A stretch of DNA of 64,000 nt from GWE2-42-39 sp942493345 (GCA_942493345.1 OW818695.1:3596001-3660000); one strand, 5' to 3'. Counted from the first letter of the stretch, positions 52,947-62,339 are shown. Made by a program: numbers and translations. The notes: generated from the sequence alone by a model not told the origin.

Positions 52947-53696
52947 TCATTTCTTTTGCAGCAAACTTAATACGCCATTGATGAATGTTAGTGGATGAAC
53001 CGGGTTTCCCGGAATGTAAAGGTCGATCGGATATTTCGACAGGAAACTGCGGTCCAGCGCCGGACTGTCGGCAAAAATTCCACCGCTGATTGCGTCTGTT
53101 CCGGCCAGAATGATAATCTTGGGATCGGGAACTGCACGATAGCAGCGTTCGAGTGGCTCGGCCATATTTTGTGAAATGGGACCAGTAATTACGATGCCGT
53201 CGGCATGGCGGGGCGATGCAACAAAATCGATACCGAACCGGCTGATATCGAACTGAACATTGTTCGATGCGTTCAATTCCCACTCGCAGCTATTATCGCC
53301 GCCGGCCGATACCTGCCTGAGTTTTAAGGAGTGTCCGAACAACCGGTGTATTTCTTTGCGAATTAAATCGGGATTGACCAGGATGGGATTTTCATCGCCT
53401 TCAGCAATTATCAGTTTTTCGCGTTCGTTGGCCGAAATTTTATAGTCGGAGGTAAAACTTATCTTGTCTGGAAACTGGATGGCACATTCTCCGCAGAACG
53501 TACATTTTCCCAAATCGATACGCACCGGGTTGCAGGAAATCGCATGGGTCGGACAGATTTCTTCCAGTACTGTTTCATCCACTTTTTTTGTTGTGATTAC
53601 AGGCCGGCCGCGGAATATTCCCGGTAATTTGGCTTTTGTTACATCGGGAATAAATTGTTTTCCCTGGTGCCACATGATTTTGAAATTATCAAACAT
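52947..53696 (-). CDS. Ehr/hydrogenase-4-like small subunit: ferredoxin domain plus NuoB-like domain lacking N2 cysteines
   Basis: 249 residues. The N-terminal part has one [4Fe-4S] set: Cys48 (EICP) and Cys65-x2-Cys68-x2-Cys71 (CTFCGEC); the second-cluster Cys is Phe75. From about 120 it matches HyfI/NuoB, but of the four cluster ligands only Cys137 remains. The first is Asp134 (GGDNSC for GSCNGC), the third is Asp201 (GTDAISGG for GSCAxSGG) and the fourth is Asn231 (PGNP for PGCP). The fold markers SPRHADGIVITGPIS and SGGIF are kept. The ATG at 53696 fits better than one 13 codons upstream. It should sit on the peripheral arm with the HyfG-like subunit. Confidence 0.9.
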   Translation of the reverse strand: MFDNFKIMWHQGKQFIPDVTKAKLPGIFRGRPVITTKKVDETVLEEICPTHAISCNPVRIDLGKCTFCGECAIQFPDKISFTSDYKISANEREKLIIAEGDENPILVNPDLIRKEIHRLFGHSLKLRQVSAGGDNSCEWELNASNNVQFDISRFGIDFVASPRHADGIVITGPISQNMAEPLERCYRAVPDPKIIILAGTDAISGGIFADSPALDRSFLSKYPIDLYIPGNPVHPLTFINGVLSLLQKK

Positions 53697-53716
53697 CTCA
53701 GTTCGGATTTTACATT

Positions 53717-55219
53717 TTACAAATCGTGTCCGCAATACGACAAATTAAAACTCTTGTTGCATATCGGGAAATCCGATATTTCATTGCTTTTTACAGCTTG
53801 TGCCAGGGCCATCCAGTTGTGGTGCGATGGGTCTTTGATCTTGTAAACCATTAAATCGCCCTGCTGATCGGTAATGGCACAATGGCAAATCTCGCCGCGC
53901 CAGCCTTCGACAAGCGAAATGGCAAATCTTTCTTTCTCCGGAGATAATGTGAAATTTTCAGGCTTCTTGAATTCGGGTACCTGGGTTATCAATTTCCGGG
54001 CATAAGCCATCGATTGCCTGATTTCTTCCCTTCTGATCCGCGCCCTCGAATATACATCGCCGTGGTGTTTTACAATTGGAGTATGAACGATGTAATTTCC
54101 ATACAGGTCGTGCGGATGCGATAACCGGATGTCGCGACACAAACCGCTCATTCGTGCTGCCATTCCCACCGTGCCGATCTCGTACACCTGTTCGTAGCTC
54201 ACTACTCCGGTTTTTTCCATTCGCGAAAGGGCGCTGGGAAGTTTAAAGAATTTGCTGGTCATTTCTTCGAAATCCGGTTCGTATGTGTTCAAAACAACAT
54301 TCAGCCTTGCCGCCAGTTCTTCGGAAAACGGGTAATTGATTTTTCCCGCCCGGATCAGGCCCTTGGAAAGACGGTTGCCGCCCCATTCCTGCATGAAATT
54401 AATGATGGGTGTACGCAACCTTCCGTAAACCGAGTTGCCCAGTTGATAGGCAATATCGGCGCAAATGGCCGATAAGTCGCCGGTATGAATGGCCATTCGT
54501 TCGAGTTCCAGCGCCAGTGTCCGGGAAAATTTCAGCGAGCGGTCGGGGGTATAACCGCACAAACTTTCCCAAAGGTTTACAAACGCGGTGGTATGGCCGA
54601 CGGTGGTATCTCCGGCAATATTTTCAGCAAGGGTGGTACGTTCCAAAAGTTTTTTCTTCTGAATAAATAACTGTTCGATTCCACGGTGCTGGTAGCCCAG
54701 TTGTATTTCGAGGTGCATGATTTGCTCCCCGTTGCAGATGAAACGAAAATGCCCCGGTTCAATGACTCCGGCATGAATTGGCCCAACCCCGACTTCGTGC
54801 AATTCTTCGCTTTCAACCTGGTAGAACGGGTAGTTTTCGATCTTTTCATTTTTGTCGGCACGGTTGTGGGCATACCGCATCGGTTTTAGCCAGGGATGAT
54901 CGCTGTATTTTATTCCGAAGTTTTCGTGTATTTCCCTTTCAAACTTTTCAAAATTATGATTTTGCACCGTAAACGATGCCTGTTCGGAACCGCTGTCCAC
55001 AACGGTTGACGAAACAAAAATCTCGTGCAGTTCGTCGTCTGCAATGCAGCAAATCAGTTTGATTTTATAGGTGGCTTTATACCCGAAATAGTTCACACAA
55101 TGCCTTGCCGGATTGTCTTTCATCAATGCAATGTTCATCTCCATAAACACGGTGTAGGCATGTTCAGGAATGTCCTTTAACGCGATTGACTGGTTGTTAT
55201 GTATGGAAATATAGTTCAT
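53717..55219 (-). CDS. Ehr/hydrogenase-4-like large subunit (NuoC-NuoD fusion) without [NiFe] ligands
   Basis: 500 residues. Residues 1-125 are the NuoC/30 kDa-like part and 126-500 the NuoD/HyfG-like part (GPIHAGVIEPGHFRF, HRGIEQLF). In group 4 hydrogenases the metal is held by CGxC and a C-terminal DPCxxC. Here the first becomes AGDTT (residues 202-206, IAGDTTVGH), and the C-terminus SFNLSYCGHDL (490-500) replaces SFDPCxxC with Asn, Leu, Ser and Gly. The [NiFe] site is therefore absent and H2 chemistry is not expected. It joins the ferredoxin/NuoB-like subunit 20 bases downstream. Confidence 0.92.
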   Translation of the reverse strand: MNYISIHNNQSIALKDIPEHAYTVFMEMNIALMKDNPARHCVNYFGYKATYKIKLICCIADDELHEIFVSSTVVDSGSEQASFTVQNHNFEKFEREIHENFGIKYSDHPWLKPMRYAHNRADKNEKIENYPFYQVESEELHEVGVGPIHAGVIEPGHFRFICNGEQIMHLEIQLGYQHRGIEQLFIQKKKLLERTTLAENIAGDTTVGHTTAFVNLWESLCGYTPDRSLKFSRTLALELERMAIHTGDLSAICADIAYQLGNSVYGRLRTPIINFMQEWGGNRLSKGLIRAGKINYPFSEELAARLNVVLNTYEPDFEEMTSKFFKLPSALSRMEKTGVVSYEQVYEIGTVGMAARMSGLCRDIRLSHPHDLYGNYIVHTPIVKHHGDVYSRARIRREEIRQSMAYARKLITQVPEFKKPENFTLSPEKERFAISLVEGWRGEICHCAITDQQGDLMVYKIKDPSHHNWMALAQAVKSNEISDFPICNKSFNLSYCGHDL

Positions 55220-55223
55220 CGTA

Positions 55224-56651
55224 TTATGGTATAAGTTTTACTGCATCCTGAAGCAATGTTACAAATAAGGCAGGAGGGGCATAAGCCAGGTAAACGGCCA
55301 ATCCCAGCAACAGGTATTGCGAAAGCGATTCCCATGGATTAATCCGTGGTATTTGTGTTTCGTCGATTTGCAACGGGGGAGTGAACAGCAATTTGAAAAT
55401 ATTCGAACCAAATCCCCAGATAATCATGGTCAAAAGGATCAGGACTGCCAACAGGACAATGATGTAATGGGCTTCGAACAGCGACTGGAAAATAAGGAAT
55501 TCACTCAAAAACAAGCCGGACGGAGGCATGGCTGTTGCCGATATAAAACCAAGCAGCACCGCTACTGCCCCGGCTTTATTGTATTTGAAATAATTTCCGA
55601 CATCGTATATGCTTTTACTTTGATAAACCCTGTAAATTTGGTTGAACTGAAAAAACAAGCTGGGTTTTACAAACGAGTGAAGTACAATATGTAGGATGGC
55701 AGCATACGTTCCGATGCCTCCGGCAGCCAATCCCAGCACCACCAGCCCCATGTGCTCGATGCCAGAATAGGCAAACATTCGCTTGATATTTTTAATCCGG
55801 GTCATGTAAACGGTTGCAACGAACACGGAAAGTACCGCAGCAATAATCATGATGGTGTTGGCCCAGTGCAATAACGGTGTGCGTGCAATAACCGCATAAA
55901 ACCGGAAGATACCGACAAAACCGACATTCATGAGCACGCTTGCCAAAAGTGCTCCGGCCGGTGCCGGCGCTTTGTCTTTGGCGTCAATTCCTGCAGTGTA
56001 CATAGGAATTAATCCCAGTTTGGCGGTGAAGCCGGTAAATATAAACAGGAACGAAAGTTTCAGCCAAAATGGATTTAATGCTGATGCATTGGCATACAAC
56101 GAATCGAACGACAAATCTTCAATCCCGGCCTGTTTTATCGAAAGGCTCAGGAAAAGAATGCCAATGTATATGAACGTAATGCTGATGGCACAAATAAAAA
56201 CGTATTTCCATACACCTTCCAGCGCCCGTAGGGTTCGGTGGTGATAAATTAAGGCCGACGCACTGAGGGTGGTTATTTCAGTAAAAATCCAGATTACGGC
56301 AATGTGATTGGAAATATAAGCTACCGAGCAAGCTGAAATCAGGATCACCATGGCTCCAAAAAACAGACCTCTCGATTTTGGATTATCTTCATGCGTGGCA
56401 ATGTACCGGTATCCATGATAGAATGCCGGAATGCTCACAACCCCGATGGTTAAAAGCAGCAGTATTCCCAATGAGTCGGGCCTGAAAAATCCCAGTTGGG
56501 TGCTGTTTATAACGCCCAACTCATGGATGCAGAAAAACCACAACAAGGCAAGATAAATAACTAAAAATGAATAATTAACTACGGAGTTCCGGTTGAGAAA
56601 CAATCCGCAGCTAATGATTAACGTACCTATTAAAAATATACTGATTATCAT
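55224..56651 (-). CDS. HyfF/NuoN-like antiporter-type membrane subunit
   Basis: 475 residues with about 13-14 membrane helices of the Mrp/Nuo antiporter fold. Conserved charges are retained: Glu in IFTEITTLSASALIYHHR and Lys in FTAKLGLIPMYTAGIDAKDKAPAPAGA, with MFAYSGIEHMGLV further on. It is a proton- or cation-translocating subunit of the Ehr-like complex in the inner membrane. It is spaced five bases from the HyfE-like gene and four from the large subunit. Confidence 0.9.
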   Translation of the reverse strand: MIISIFLIGTLIISCGLFLNRNSVVNYSFLVIYLALLWFFCIHELGVINSTQLGFFRPDSLGILLLLTIGVVSIPAFYHGYRYIATHEDNPKSRGLFFGAMVILISACSVAYISNHIAVIWIFTEITTLSASALIYHHRTLRALEGVWKYVFICAISITFIYIGILFLSLSIKQAGIEDLSFDSLYANASALNPFWLKLSFLFIFTGFTAKLGLIPMYTAGIDAKDKAPAPAGALLASVLMNVGFVGIFRFYAVIARTPLLHWANTIMIIAAVLSVFVATVYMTRIKNIKRMFAYSGIEHMGLVVLGLAAGGIGTYAAILHIVLHSFVKPSLFFQFNQIYRVYQSKSIYDVGNYFKYNKAGAVAVLLGFISATAMPPSGLFLSEFLIFQSLFEAHYIIVLLAVLILLTMIIWGFGSNIFKLLFTPPLQIDETQIPRINPWESLSQYLLLGLAVYLAYAPPALFVTLLQDAVKLIP

Positions 56652-56656
56652 TTATT

Positions 56657-57286
56657 TTAGTCTTTAAGGTTGCGCAAAAGGTTTACATCCGGGTTTTTCA
56701 AAACGTCCCCGATTTTGTTGAAGAATACTCCAAGAATTAAGACGCTGGCGAAAATATCGAGCATGATGCCCATGTTTACCAGCATCGGCATCTCGTTTCC
56801 AACCGCCAGTGACAAAATAAACACCCCGTTCTCGATGATCAGATAACCAATGACGTGGGTGATGATTTTCTTACGGGACACAATCAGGTATAACCCGGTG
56901 AAAAGCGTCGACAGGGCCACCACGAAATAGGTTTTGTCGAGATTGTTGTCTTTTATTGAGTTGGAAAGAATGATGGTTGCCACAAAAATGAGGGTGACGA
57001 TAATCAACGACACGAAGTTGGGCAAATACGGTTCTGCTTCACGGGTAATCTTGTTGCGTTTGATAACATGATTGACGAACCACGGCACTGCAATTGCTTT
57101 GAAAACGACGGTTTCGATCATGATAAATATGAGGTTTGCAGTGTTTACGTGGGTCAGTGTGAGATAGGTAACTCCGAAAAGGATAAAACCCTGAAGTACC
57201 AGGATCCGAAGGTACGTCAACAGCCGGTTCGCGATGCTCACATAGAGCAGCGACATGGCCAGCGCGATTAAAAGTATATCTGTCAT
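56657..57286 (-). CDS. HyfE-like membrane subunit
   Basis: 209 residues with about six or seven membrane segments, corresponding to HyfE (NuoK-like part). Landmarks are FLIMIETVVFKAIAVPWFVNHVIKR and the C-terminal IGYLIIENGVFILSLAVGNEMPMLVNMGIMLDIFASVLI, with the conserved Glu in IENG. The ATG at 57286 lies one base after the HyfC stop; an in-frame start at 57310 would overlap it by 23 bases and is less likely. It connects the pump modules in the membrane. Confidence 0.88.
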   Translation of the reverse strand: MTDILLIALAMSLLYVSIANRLLTYLRILVLQGFILFGVTYLTLTHVNTANLIFIMIETVVFKAIAVPWFVNHVIKRNKITREAEPYLPNFVSLIIVTLIFVATIILSNSIKDNNLDKTYFVVALSTLFTGLYLIVSRKKIITHVIGYLIIENGVFILSLAVGNEMPMLVNMGIMLDIFASVLILGVFFNKIGDVLKNPDVNLLRNLKD

Positions 57287-57287
57287 A

Positions 57288-58193
57288 TTATATAAATTTT
57301 CCAAGAACAAGCAACACCCCGAAGAATATCAGCAACGATACCGAGGTCAGGATAAATATAAATTGAGGATTATGCCCCAACCGGAAACGTGCAATAAACG
57401 ATTCAATGCCACCGACGACAACTGCAAAACAGATTTGTACCCCGAAGAACAATGGAATCGAGATTTCGTAGGGCAATACCCCGATGAAAAAGTTGGAAAT
57501 AATTGCTCCGTACATAGCGAATTTCAAGTGGGTTGTGTACATAATCAACCCCAGGTCGAAACCGCTGTTGTCCAAAATCATTACTTCGTGCACCATGGTC
57601 AGTTCAAGGTGGGTTTTCGGGTCGTCTACCGGCATGCGGCTGTTTTCGATCATCGCGATAAATACAAATACGAAAGTTGCCAGGGCCCCCAGCATGTACG
57701 AAATGTGCGAACCGTAATGCAGCGAACTGAAAATTGCATGAAACGAAGTTTGTTCGGTGAAAAGGGCAAATGAGCCGATCAGTATAAAAAATGCAGGTTC
57801 CACGAGCATCGAGTACAGCGCTTCACGGCTTGCGCCCATTCCTTCGAAACTACTCCCGGTGTCGAGCGCCGAAATAATCATCAGGAATTTGCCCAACGCC
57901 AGCACGTAGGCAAACATCACAAAATCGCCTTCAAATGAAATAATGCCCGGGTGGTTTCCGTGCGGGATCATTAATATGGCCATTAATGCCGAAGAAATAT
58001 AAATGCTTGGCGCTATCTGAAAAATGAAACTGGTAGTTTTACTGTACACCGAGCCCTTTTTCCATAAACGGATCACATCTTTCATGGGCTGAAGAATACC
58101 GGGACCTTTGCGGCCGGAAGCAAGACTTTTGGTACGGACGACAATTCCCGTGAAAAACAAACTTGTCAATATAATAAGTACAAAACTGACCAT
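57288..58193 (-). CDS. HyfC/NuoH-like membrane subunit
   Basis: 301 residues with about eight helices. It matches HyfC/HycD/NuoH: GRKGPGILQPMKDVIRLWKKG near the start, ENSRMPVDDPKTHLELTMVHEVMILDNSG (the conserved acidic loop) and the C-terminal GVQICFAVVVGGIESFIARFRLG. This subunit links the soluble arm to the pumps and would form the quinone-like or equivalent access site. It starts one base after the second HyfB-like stop. Confidence 0.92.
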   Translation of the reverse strand: MVSFVLIILTSLFFTGIVVRTKSLASGRKGPGILQPMKDVIRLWKKGSVYSKTTSFIFQIAPSIYISSALMAILMIPHGNHPGIISFEGDFVMFAYVLALGKFLMIISALDTGSSFEGMGASREALYSMLVEPAFFILIGSFALFTEQTSFHAIFSSLHYGSHISYMLGALATFVFVFIAMIENSRMPVDDPKTHLELTMVHEVMILDNSGFDLGLIMYTTHLKFAMYGAIISNFFIGVLPYEISIPLFFGVQICFAVVVGGIESFIARFRLGHNPQFIFILTSVSLLIFFGVLLVLGKFI

Positions 58194-58194
58194 A

Positions 58195-60294
58195 TTATAA
58201 GTGATTTAAGAATTTGATTATTATCTGAATCTTTTCGACAACCACCGGAATCAATACGGCCAAACTTATGAAAATGAAGCCGTACAGAATATAAGCCTGA
58301 ATGTTGCCATTCTGAAGAAACCGGAAACGGCGCAACAGTCTTCTGAAATAGAACAGGGGCGTGTCTATCAGCAGAATCTCGATCCAGTCTCCCGGATGGG
58401 TTTCCCGTTTTAACGGTTCAGGGTAAAGACCGGTTGCATCTTTCTTTTGTTTTTTGATGAACAAAACCGGTTCGGCCAGCTTGCGGTAGGTGCGGATGAA
58501 CGACGATGCGGTGTATTGCATTTTTTGCGTTTCACCGGTGTAGCTGCATCCCCAGGTGGCATCGGCACGGTGCTTGTGACGTGACACAAAATAAGATCGT
58601 ATAAAATATACCAACGCACTCAGTGCAACCAATGCCAGTGAAAGCCAGCCTATTGTTGTCAGGCTTTTCAGCAAACCCTGAATTTGCAGATACATATCCG
58701 GGGTCATCTGGGGCACATACAAGGCGATGGTTTTGGCCAGCGGTTGGTTCAGTAAAAACGGGAACAGGCCAATAAAAATAATGGCTGCCGCAATCAGGTA
58801 AAGCGGCCACACATTTCGGGATTTTTCCACGACCATATCTTCATGCTCATTTGCTTCCGGGGACAACTTTGAACTTTGAATTTTAAATTTTGAATTTTGA
58901 ATTTGTGGTTTGTTATTTTCTCTGGGAGTTCCCAGAAAGACGATTCCAAAAGCTTTGGTGAAACAGATCAATGCCAGACCGCCAATCAGGACCAATGCCA
59001 GAATCGAAAACAACATCGCCAGGATGAACAAAAACAGGTCGGACGACAATCCTTTAAACAAGCCGCTGTAGATGAAGAATTCAGATACAAATCCATTGAA
59101 TGGCGGCAATCCGCAGATGGCCAGCGAGCCAATCAGAAACAGGTAGGCCGTGTGGGGAATACGTTTTATCAGTCCGCCCAGTGATTCAATATTGAGGGTG
59201 TGTTTGGTGAGGTACACATTTCCTGCGCCAAAGAAAAGAAGCGACTTAAACAGGGAGTGGTTCAGCGTGTGCAGCAATGCCCCACCAAATCCGGCAACTG
59301 CCAGTATCTGATTGTTGTAGCCCAGTCCGAGGCATCCCAACCCAATGCCAATGCCAATAATACCAATATTTTCGATGCTGTGGTAGGCCAGCAATTTTTT
59401 TAGATTGTGCTGTACGATGGCCAGCATCACGCCATAAACGCCGGTAATTGTAGCAAAAAACAGGATAAAATAACCAATGGCCGCCATGTCGGTTTTAACC
59501 AGCATCAATACTCTGAAGATGCCGTAAATCCCGATTTTAATAATCACTCCCGACATGATTCCTGAAATGTGTGCCGGCGCGGCAGGGTGTGCCAATGGCA
59601 ACCAGGTATGGAAAGGCACAAATCCGGCTTTAATTGCAAAACCGAAAAAGAAAAATACAAACAACCCGACTCCTGAAATGACGGGCTGCGAGGTTGTAAA
59701 TGTGGTGATGGCCGTAAAATCGAACGAACCTGTTTTGATTTTTACCCACATAAATGCGATGGTCAGAAAAAGAATACAGACGTGCGACTGGATCAGGAAA
59801 TTGATTCCCGCTTTCAGTGTTTCTTTTTTATAATGTTCAAAAATGACCATAACAAACGACGATAAGGCCATAATTTCCCAGACAACAAGCATCACGATGC
59901 CGTTTTGTATCATGCAAATATCAATCAGAGAGGTGTAAACCAACACGAAAGCAATAACATGAAGGGCAATGTTGTCAGCTTGTGCAGCATACTTTTTCAT
60001 GTACCGGAACCCATACCATGCACCGGTAAAAAAAGTAAAATTGATGATGAGCATGAACCAGGCCGACAGGTAATCGATCCGGATTGGAATTTCCCCGGTA
60101 ATCCACGATCCGGCATAAATAAATTCGACGGGGCCGTTTGTAAAAACAGAGATGGCTAACAGGCTGCTTATTGCGATCAGTGCGGTAACTACGCTCAACG
60201 TTAAGATAGCTCGTTTTTTCGTATTCAGAAAAAGGATGCTTATCACGGTCGTAATCGCAATCAGGTTGAATATTTCAAACAGCAATTTAGCCAT
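58195..60294 (-). CDS. HyfB/NuoL-like pump subunit (second copy)
   Basis: 699 residues, antiporter-type with about 14 helices and a C-terminal extension (TWGCSYTGETQKMQYTASSF). The ion-path residues are present: Glu140 (VWEIMALSS), Lys222 (FAIKAGFVPFHTWLP) and Lys253 (VIIKIGIYG). It is paralogous to the gene just upstream (six bases away) and co-linear with it. A 38-base AT microsatellite-like run (58868-58905) lies in frame in a loop at about residue 464. Two HyfB-type subunits next to each other suggest more pumped ions per electron pair. Confidence 0.93.
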   Translation of the reverse strand: MAKLLFEIFNLIAITTVISILFLNTKKRAILTLSVVTALIAISSLLAISVFTNGPVEFIYAGSWITGEIPIRIDYLSAWFMLIINFTFFTGAWYGFRYMKKYAAQADNIALHVIAFVLVYTSLIDICMIQNGIVMLVVWEIMALSSFVMVIFEHYKKETLKAGINFLIQSHVCILFLTIAFMWVKIKTGSFDFTAITTFTTSQPVISGVGLFVFFFFGFAIKAGFVPFHTWLPLAHPAAPAHISGIMSGVIIKIGIYGIFRVLMLVKTDMAAIGYFILFFATITGVYGVMLAIVQHNLKKLLAYHSIENIGIIGIGIGLGCLGLGYNNQILAVAGFGGALLHTLNHSLFKSLLFFGAGNVYLTKHTLNIESLGGLIKRIPHTAYLFLIGSLAICGLPPFNGFVSEFFIYSGLFKGLSSDLFLFILAMLFSILALVLIGGLALICFTKAFGIVFLGTPRENNKPQIQNSKFKIQSSKLSPEANEHEDMVVEKSRNVWPLYLIAAAIIFIGLFPFLLNQPLAKTIALYVPQMTPDMYLQIQGLLKSLTTIGWLSLALVALSALVYFIRSYFVSRHKHRADATWGCSYTGETQKMQYTASSFIRTYRKLAEPVLFIKKQKKDATGLYPEPLKRETHPGDWIEILLIDTPLFYFRRLLRRFRFLQNGNIQAYILYGFIFISLAVLIPVVVEKIQIIIKFLNHL
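58868..58905. repeat. In-frame TTTGAA-type microsatellite inside the HyfB-like gene
   Basis: A run of TTTGAA/TTTAAA units gives the peptide QIQNSKFKIQSSK at about residues 464-476. The same NSKFKI-type string appears in Bacteroidota intergenic repeats, and a degenerate version lies at about 45473-45500 here. The first HyfB copy has no equivalent insert. Confidence 0.6.
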
Positions 60295-60300
60295 ACCACA

Positions 60301-62301
60301 TCAGGTTATAATTTTAAAAACAGTGCCTAAAAAGATAAGCATTATAAAGAACAACCCGTATATAACATACGATTGTATTTGCCCGTTTTGTATAAACTGA
60401 AAATAATTCAGGAGAAAGGTTGTCCTTCGTGCCAGCGGAACAATCATATATTTCTCCAGAATATCATTGTAATAGGTTGCGAAAGATCGTTTTTCAGGAT
60501 ACAACACTGTTTTATTCACTTTTTTATAATCTTTTCTTCCTTTGACAATAAAATCGAAGAGCGATCCGAATTGGCGGGCAAACGACCTTCCTGTATATTG
60601 GGCTTTTACAACGGGCGTCACGTATCCGCAGCCCCAGGTTTCGTAAATTACAGATGTCCGTTTTCTGACCATCATCCATCGCAGGCCAAATACAAGCAGG
60701 AATATTCCGATAAAAGCCAGGCTCATCAAGCCAATGGATGCCAGGTTGTCCGCGACCGGGCTGCCGGCCATTGTATTATTTTCAAAATGAAATGATGAGG
60801 CAACAATTTCCGATGCGTAATTGAAATAGAATTGCGGAAAGAATGCGACTGAAAGCATGGCGGCAACAATCAGAAATTGCGGCAGAAGCATGATTAACGG
60901 AGTTTCTTTCGGTTCGTGGTGCAATTGGGTACGCGGGTTGCCTAGGAAAATAACCCCAAAAGTTTTTGTGAATGTTAAAACTGATATTCCGCCAACCAGC
61001 GCCAATCCGGCAATGGTTAAAATTAATAAAACAACCGAAGAAATGCCCTGTGAAGCGCCTAATCCTTTAAACAACCCCGAATAGATGAGAAATTCGGAAA
61101 TAAATCCGTTGAAAGGGGGCAATCCGCCAATGGCAATTGCACCAACCAGAAAAAATACCGCCGTGTAAGGCATTTTTTTGATCAGCCCGCCCAGATGCTC
61201 AATGTTGCGTGTATTGGTTTGCTGGTAAATACTGCCTGCGCCAAAAAATAAAAGAGATTTGAATAACGAGTGATTGAACGTATGCAGCAAAGCGCCGCTG
61301 AAACCAAGAATCGCCAGAATCTGGTTGTTGCTTCCAATTCCCATCAGCCCCAATCCCAGTCCAATGCCAATGATCCCGATGTTTTCGATGGTACAGAATG
61401 CAAGCATTCCTTTGAAATCGCGTTTTACCGCCGCATTGGCAATTCCGTAAACAGCCGTTATTATCGATAAACTCAGCAGTATTTCGCCAAACAAAACCCA
61501 ATCGTAGCGCAGGTTTATAATGATCCTGAAAATGCCGTAAATTCCCATTTTTACAATCACTCCCGACATTACTCCCGACACGTGCGATGGGGCAGCGGGG
61601 TGGGCGTGGGGCAACCATGTGTGGAACGGAATAAAACCGGCTTTTATGGCAAACCCGACAAACAGCAGAATGAATATCCAGATTGAATGGTTTGTATAGG
61701 GCAACTGCGATAATGCAGCGAAATCAAACGATCCGGTTTTTATTTTCAGCCAGATGAACCCGATGGTGAGGAACAGCACGCTGAAGTGCATTTGCACCAT
61801 GTAATTGATGCCGGCTTTTAATGTGCTTTTTTTCTGAAATTCGAAGATTACCAGCATGAGTGAGGAAAGCGACATCAGTTCCCACGAGATGATAAAGGCC
61901 AGGCCATTTTCGAACATGCAAACCCAAATCATCGACAAATGGAAAATGGCATAAAATACCCAGTGCACTTCCCGGTTGACTTTCAGGTCCTGGTAGGCTT
62001 TCATGTAGCCGCTGCCATACAATGCCCCGTTAATCGAAGTGAAATTGATAATCAGGATAAACCATGCCGAAAGGCTGTCGATGCGAATAACAATATTACT
62101 TAACAGGTGAGGCAATACAAAACTTCCTGATTGAGGGCCGCCGGATAATGCCAGTATTGCCGGGATCGAAGTTAAAACAGCGTTTATCAAAACAACCGAT
62201 AAAGCTGTGATTGACTTCATTTTGTCGCGAACAACCATTATTCCCGCTATCCCTGCCAAAAGTACAACTGCCGTATAGGCTGTTATCTGTGTGATCTCCA
62301 T
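60301..62301 (-). CDS. HyfB/NuoL-like pump subunit (first copy, first gene of the operon)
   Basis: 666 residues, antiporter fold with about 14 helices. Key residues are Glu141 (SWELMSLSS), Lys220 (FAIKAGFIPFHTWLP) and Lys251 (VIVKMGIYG), and the C-terminal part TWGCGYVTPVVKAQYTGRSF is shared with HyfB. It heads the seven-gene operon: pump, pump, HyfC, HyfE, HyfF, large and small subunits. A TATATTTG box and a 17-base palindrome lie upstream. The ATG at 62301 begins the first helix. Confidence 0.93.
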   Translation of the reverse strand: MEITQITAYTAVVLLAGIAGIMVVRDKMKSITALSVVLINAVLTSIPAILALSGGPQSGSFVLPHLLSNIVIRIDSLSAWFILIINFTSINGALYGSGYMKAYQDLKVNREVHWVFYAIFHLSMIWVCMFENGLAFIISWELMSLSSLMLVIFEFQKKSTLKAGINYMVQMHFSVLFLTIGFIWLKIKTGSFDFAALSQLPYTNHSIWIFILLFVGFAIKAGFIPFHTWLPHAHPAAPSHVSGVMSGVIVKMGIYGIFRIIINLRYDWVLFGEILLSLSIITAVYGIANAAVKRDFKGMLAFCTIENIGIIGIGLGLGLMGIGSNNQILAILGFSGALLHTFNHSLFKSLLFFGAGSIYQQTNTRNIEHLGGLIKKMPYTAVFFLVGAIAIGGLPPFNGFISEFLIYSGLFKGLGASQGISSVVLLILTIAGLALVGGISVLTFTKTFGVIFLGNPRTQLHHEPKETPLIMLLPQFLIVAAMLSVAFFPQFYFNYASEIVASSFHFENNTMAGSPVADNLASIGLMSLAFIGIFLLVFGLRWMMVRKRTSVIYETWGCGYVTPVVKAQYTGRSFARQFGSLFDFIVKGRKDYKKVNKTVLYPEKRSFATYYNDILEKYMIVPLARRTTFLLNYFQFIQNGQIQSYVIYGLFFIMLIFLGTVFKIIT

Positions 62302-62327
62302 AATCTTATAAACAAATCAATAGAATA

Positions 62328-62335
62328 CAAATATA
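62328..62335 (-). promoter_or_regulatory. -7 element TATATTTG of the Ehr-like operon
   Basis: TATATTTG (62335-62328 on the minus strand) fits TAnnTTTG. Transcription would begin near 62322 and leave a leader of about 21 bases. No good -33 TTTG is seen at the right distance, which suggests the need for an activator. Confidence 0.5.
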
Positions 62336-62339
62336 CGTT

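Noticed and set aside
57287..57310. 24-base overlap of HyfE-like and HyfC-like genes
   Set aside because: An ATG at 57286 directly after the HyfC stop gives the usual HyfE start, so the longer reading is unlikely.
52947..62301. Functional hydrogenase-4 or NADH dehydrogenase operon
   Set aside because: The subunit set fits, but all [NiFe] cysteines are replaced, three N2 cysteines are missing, and no NuoE/F/G-type NADH module is present.
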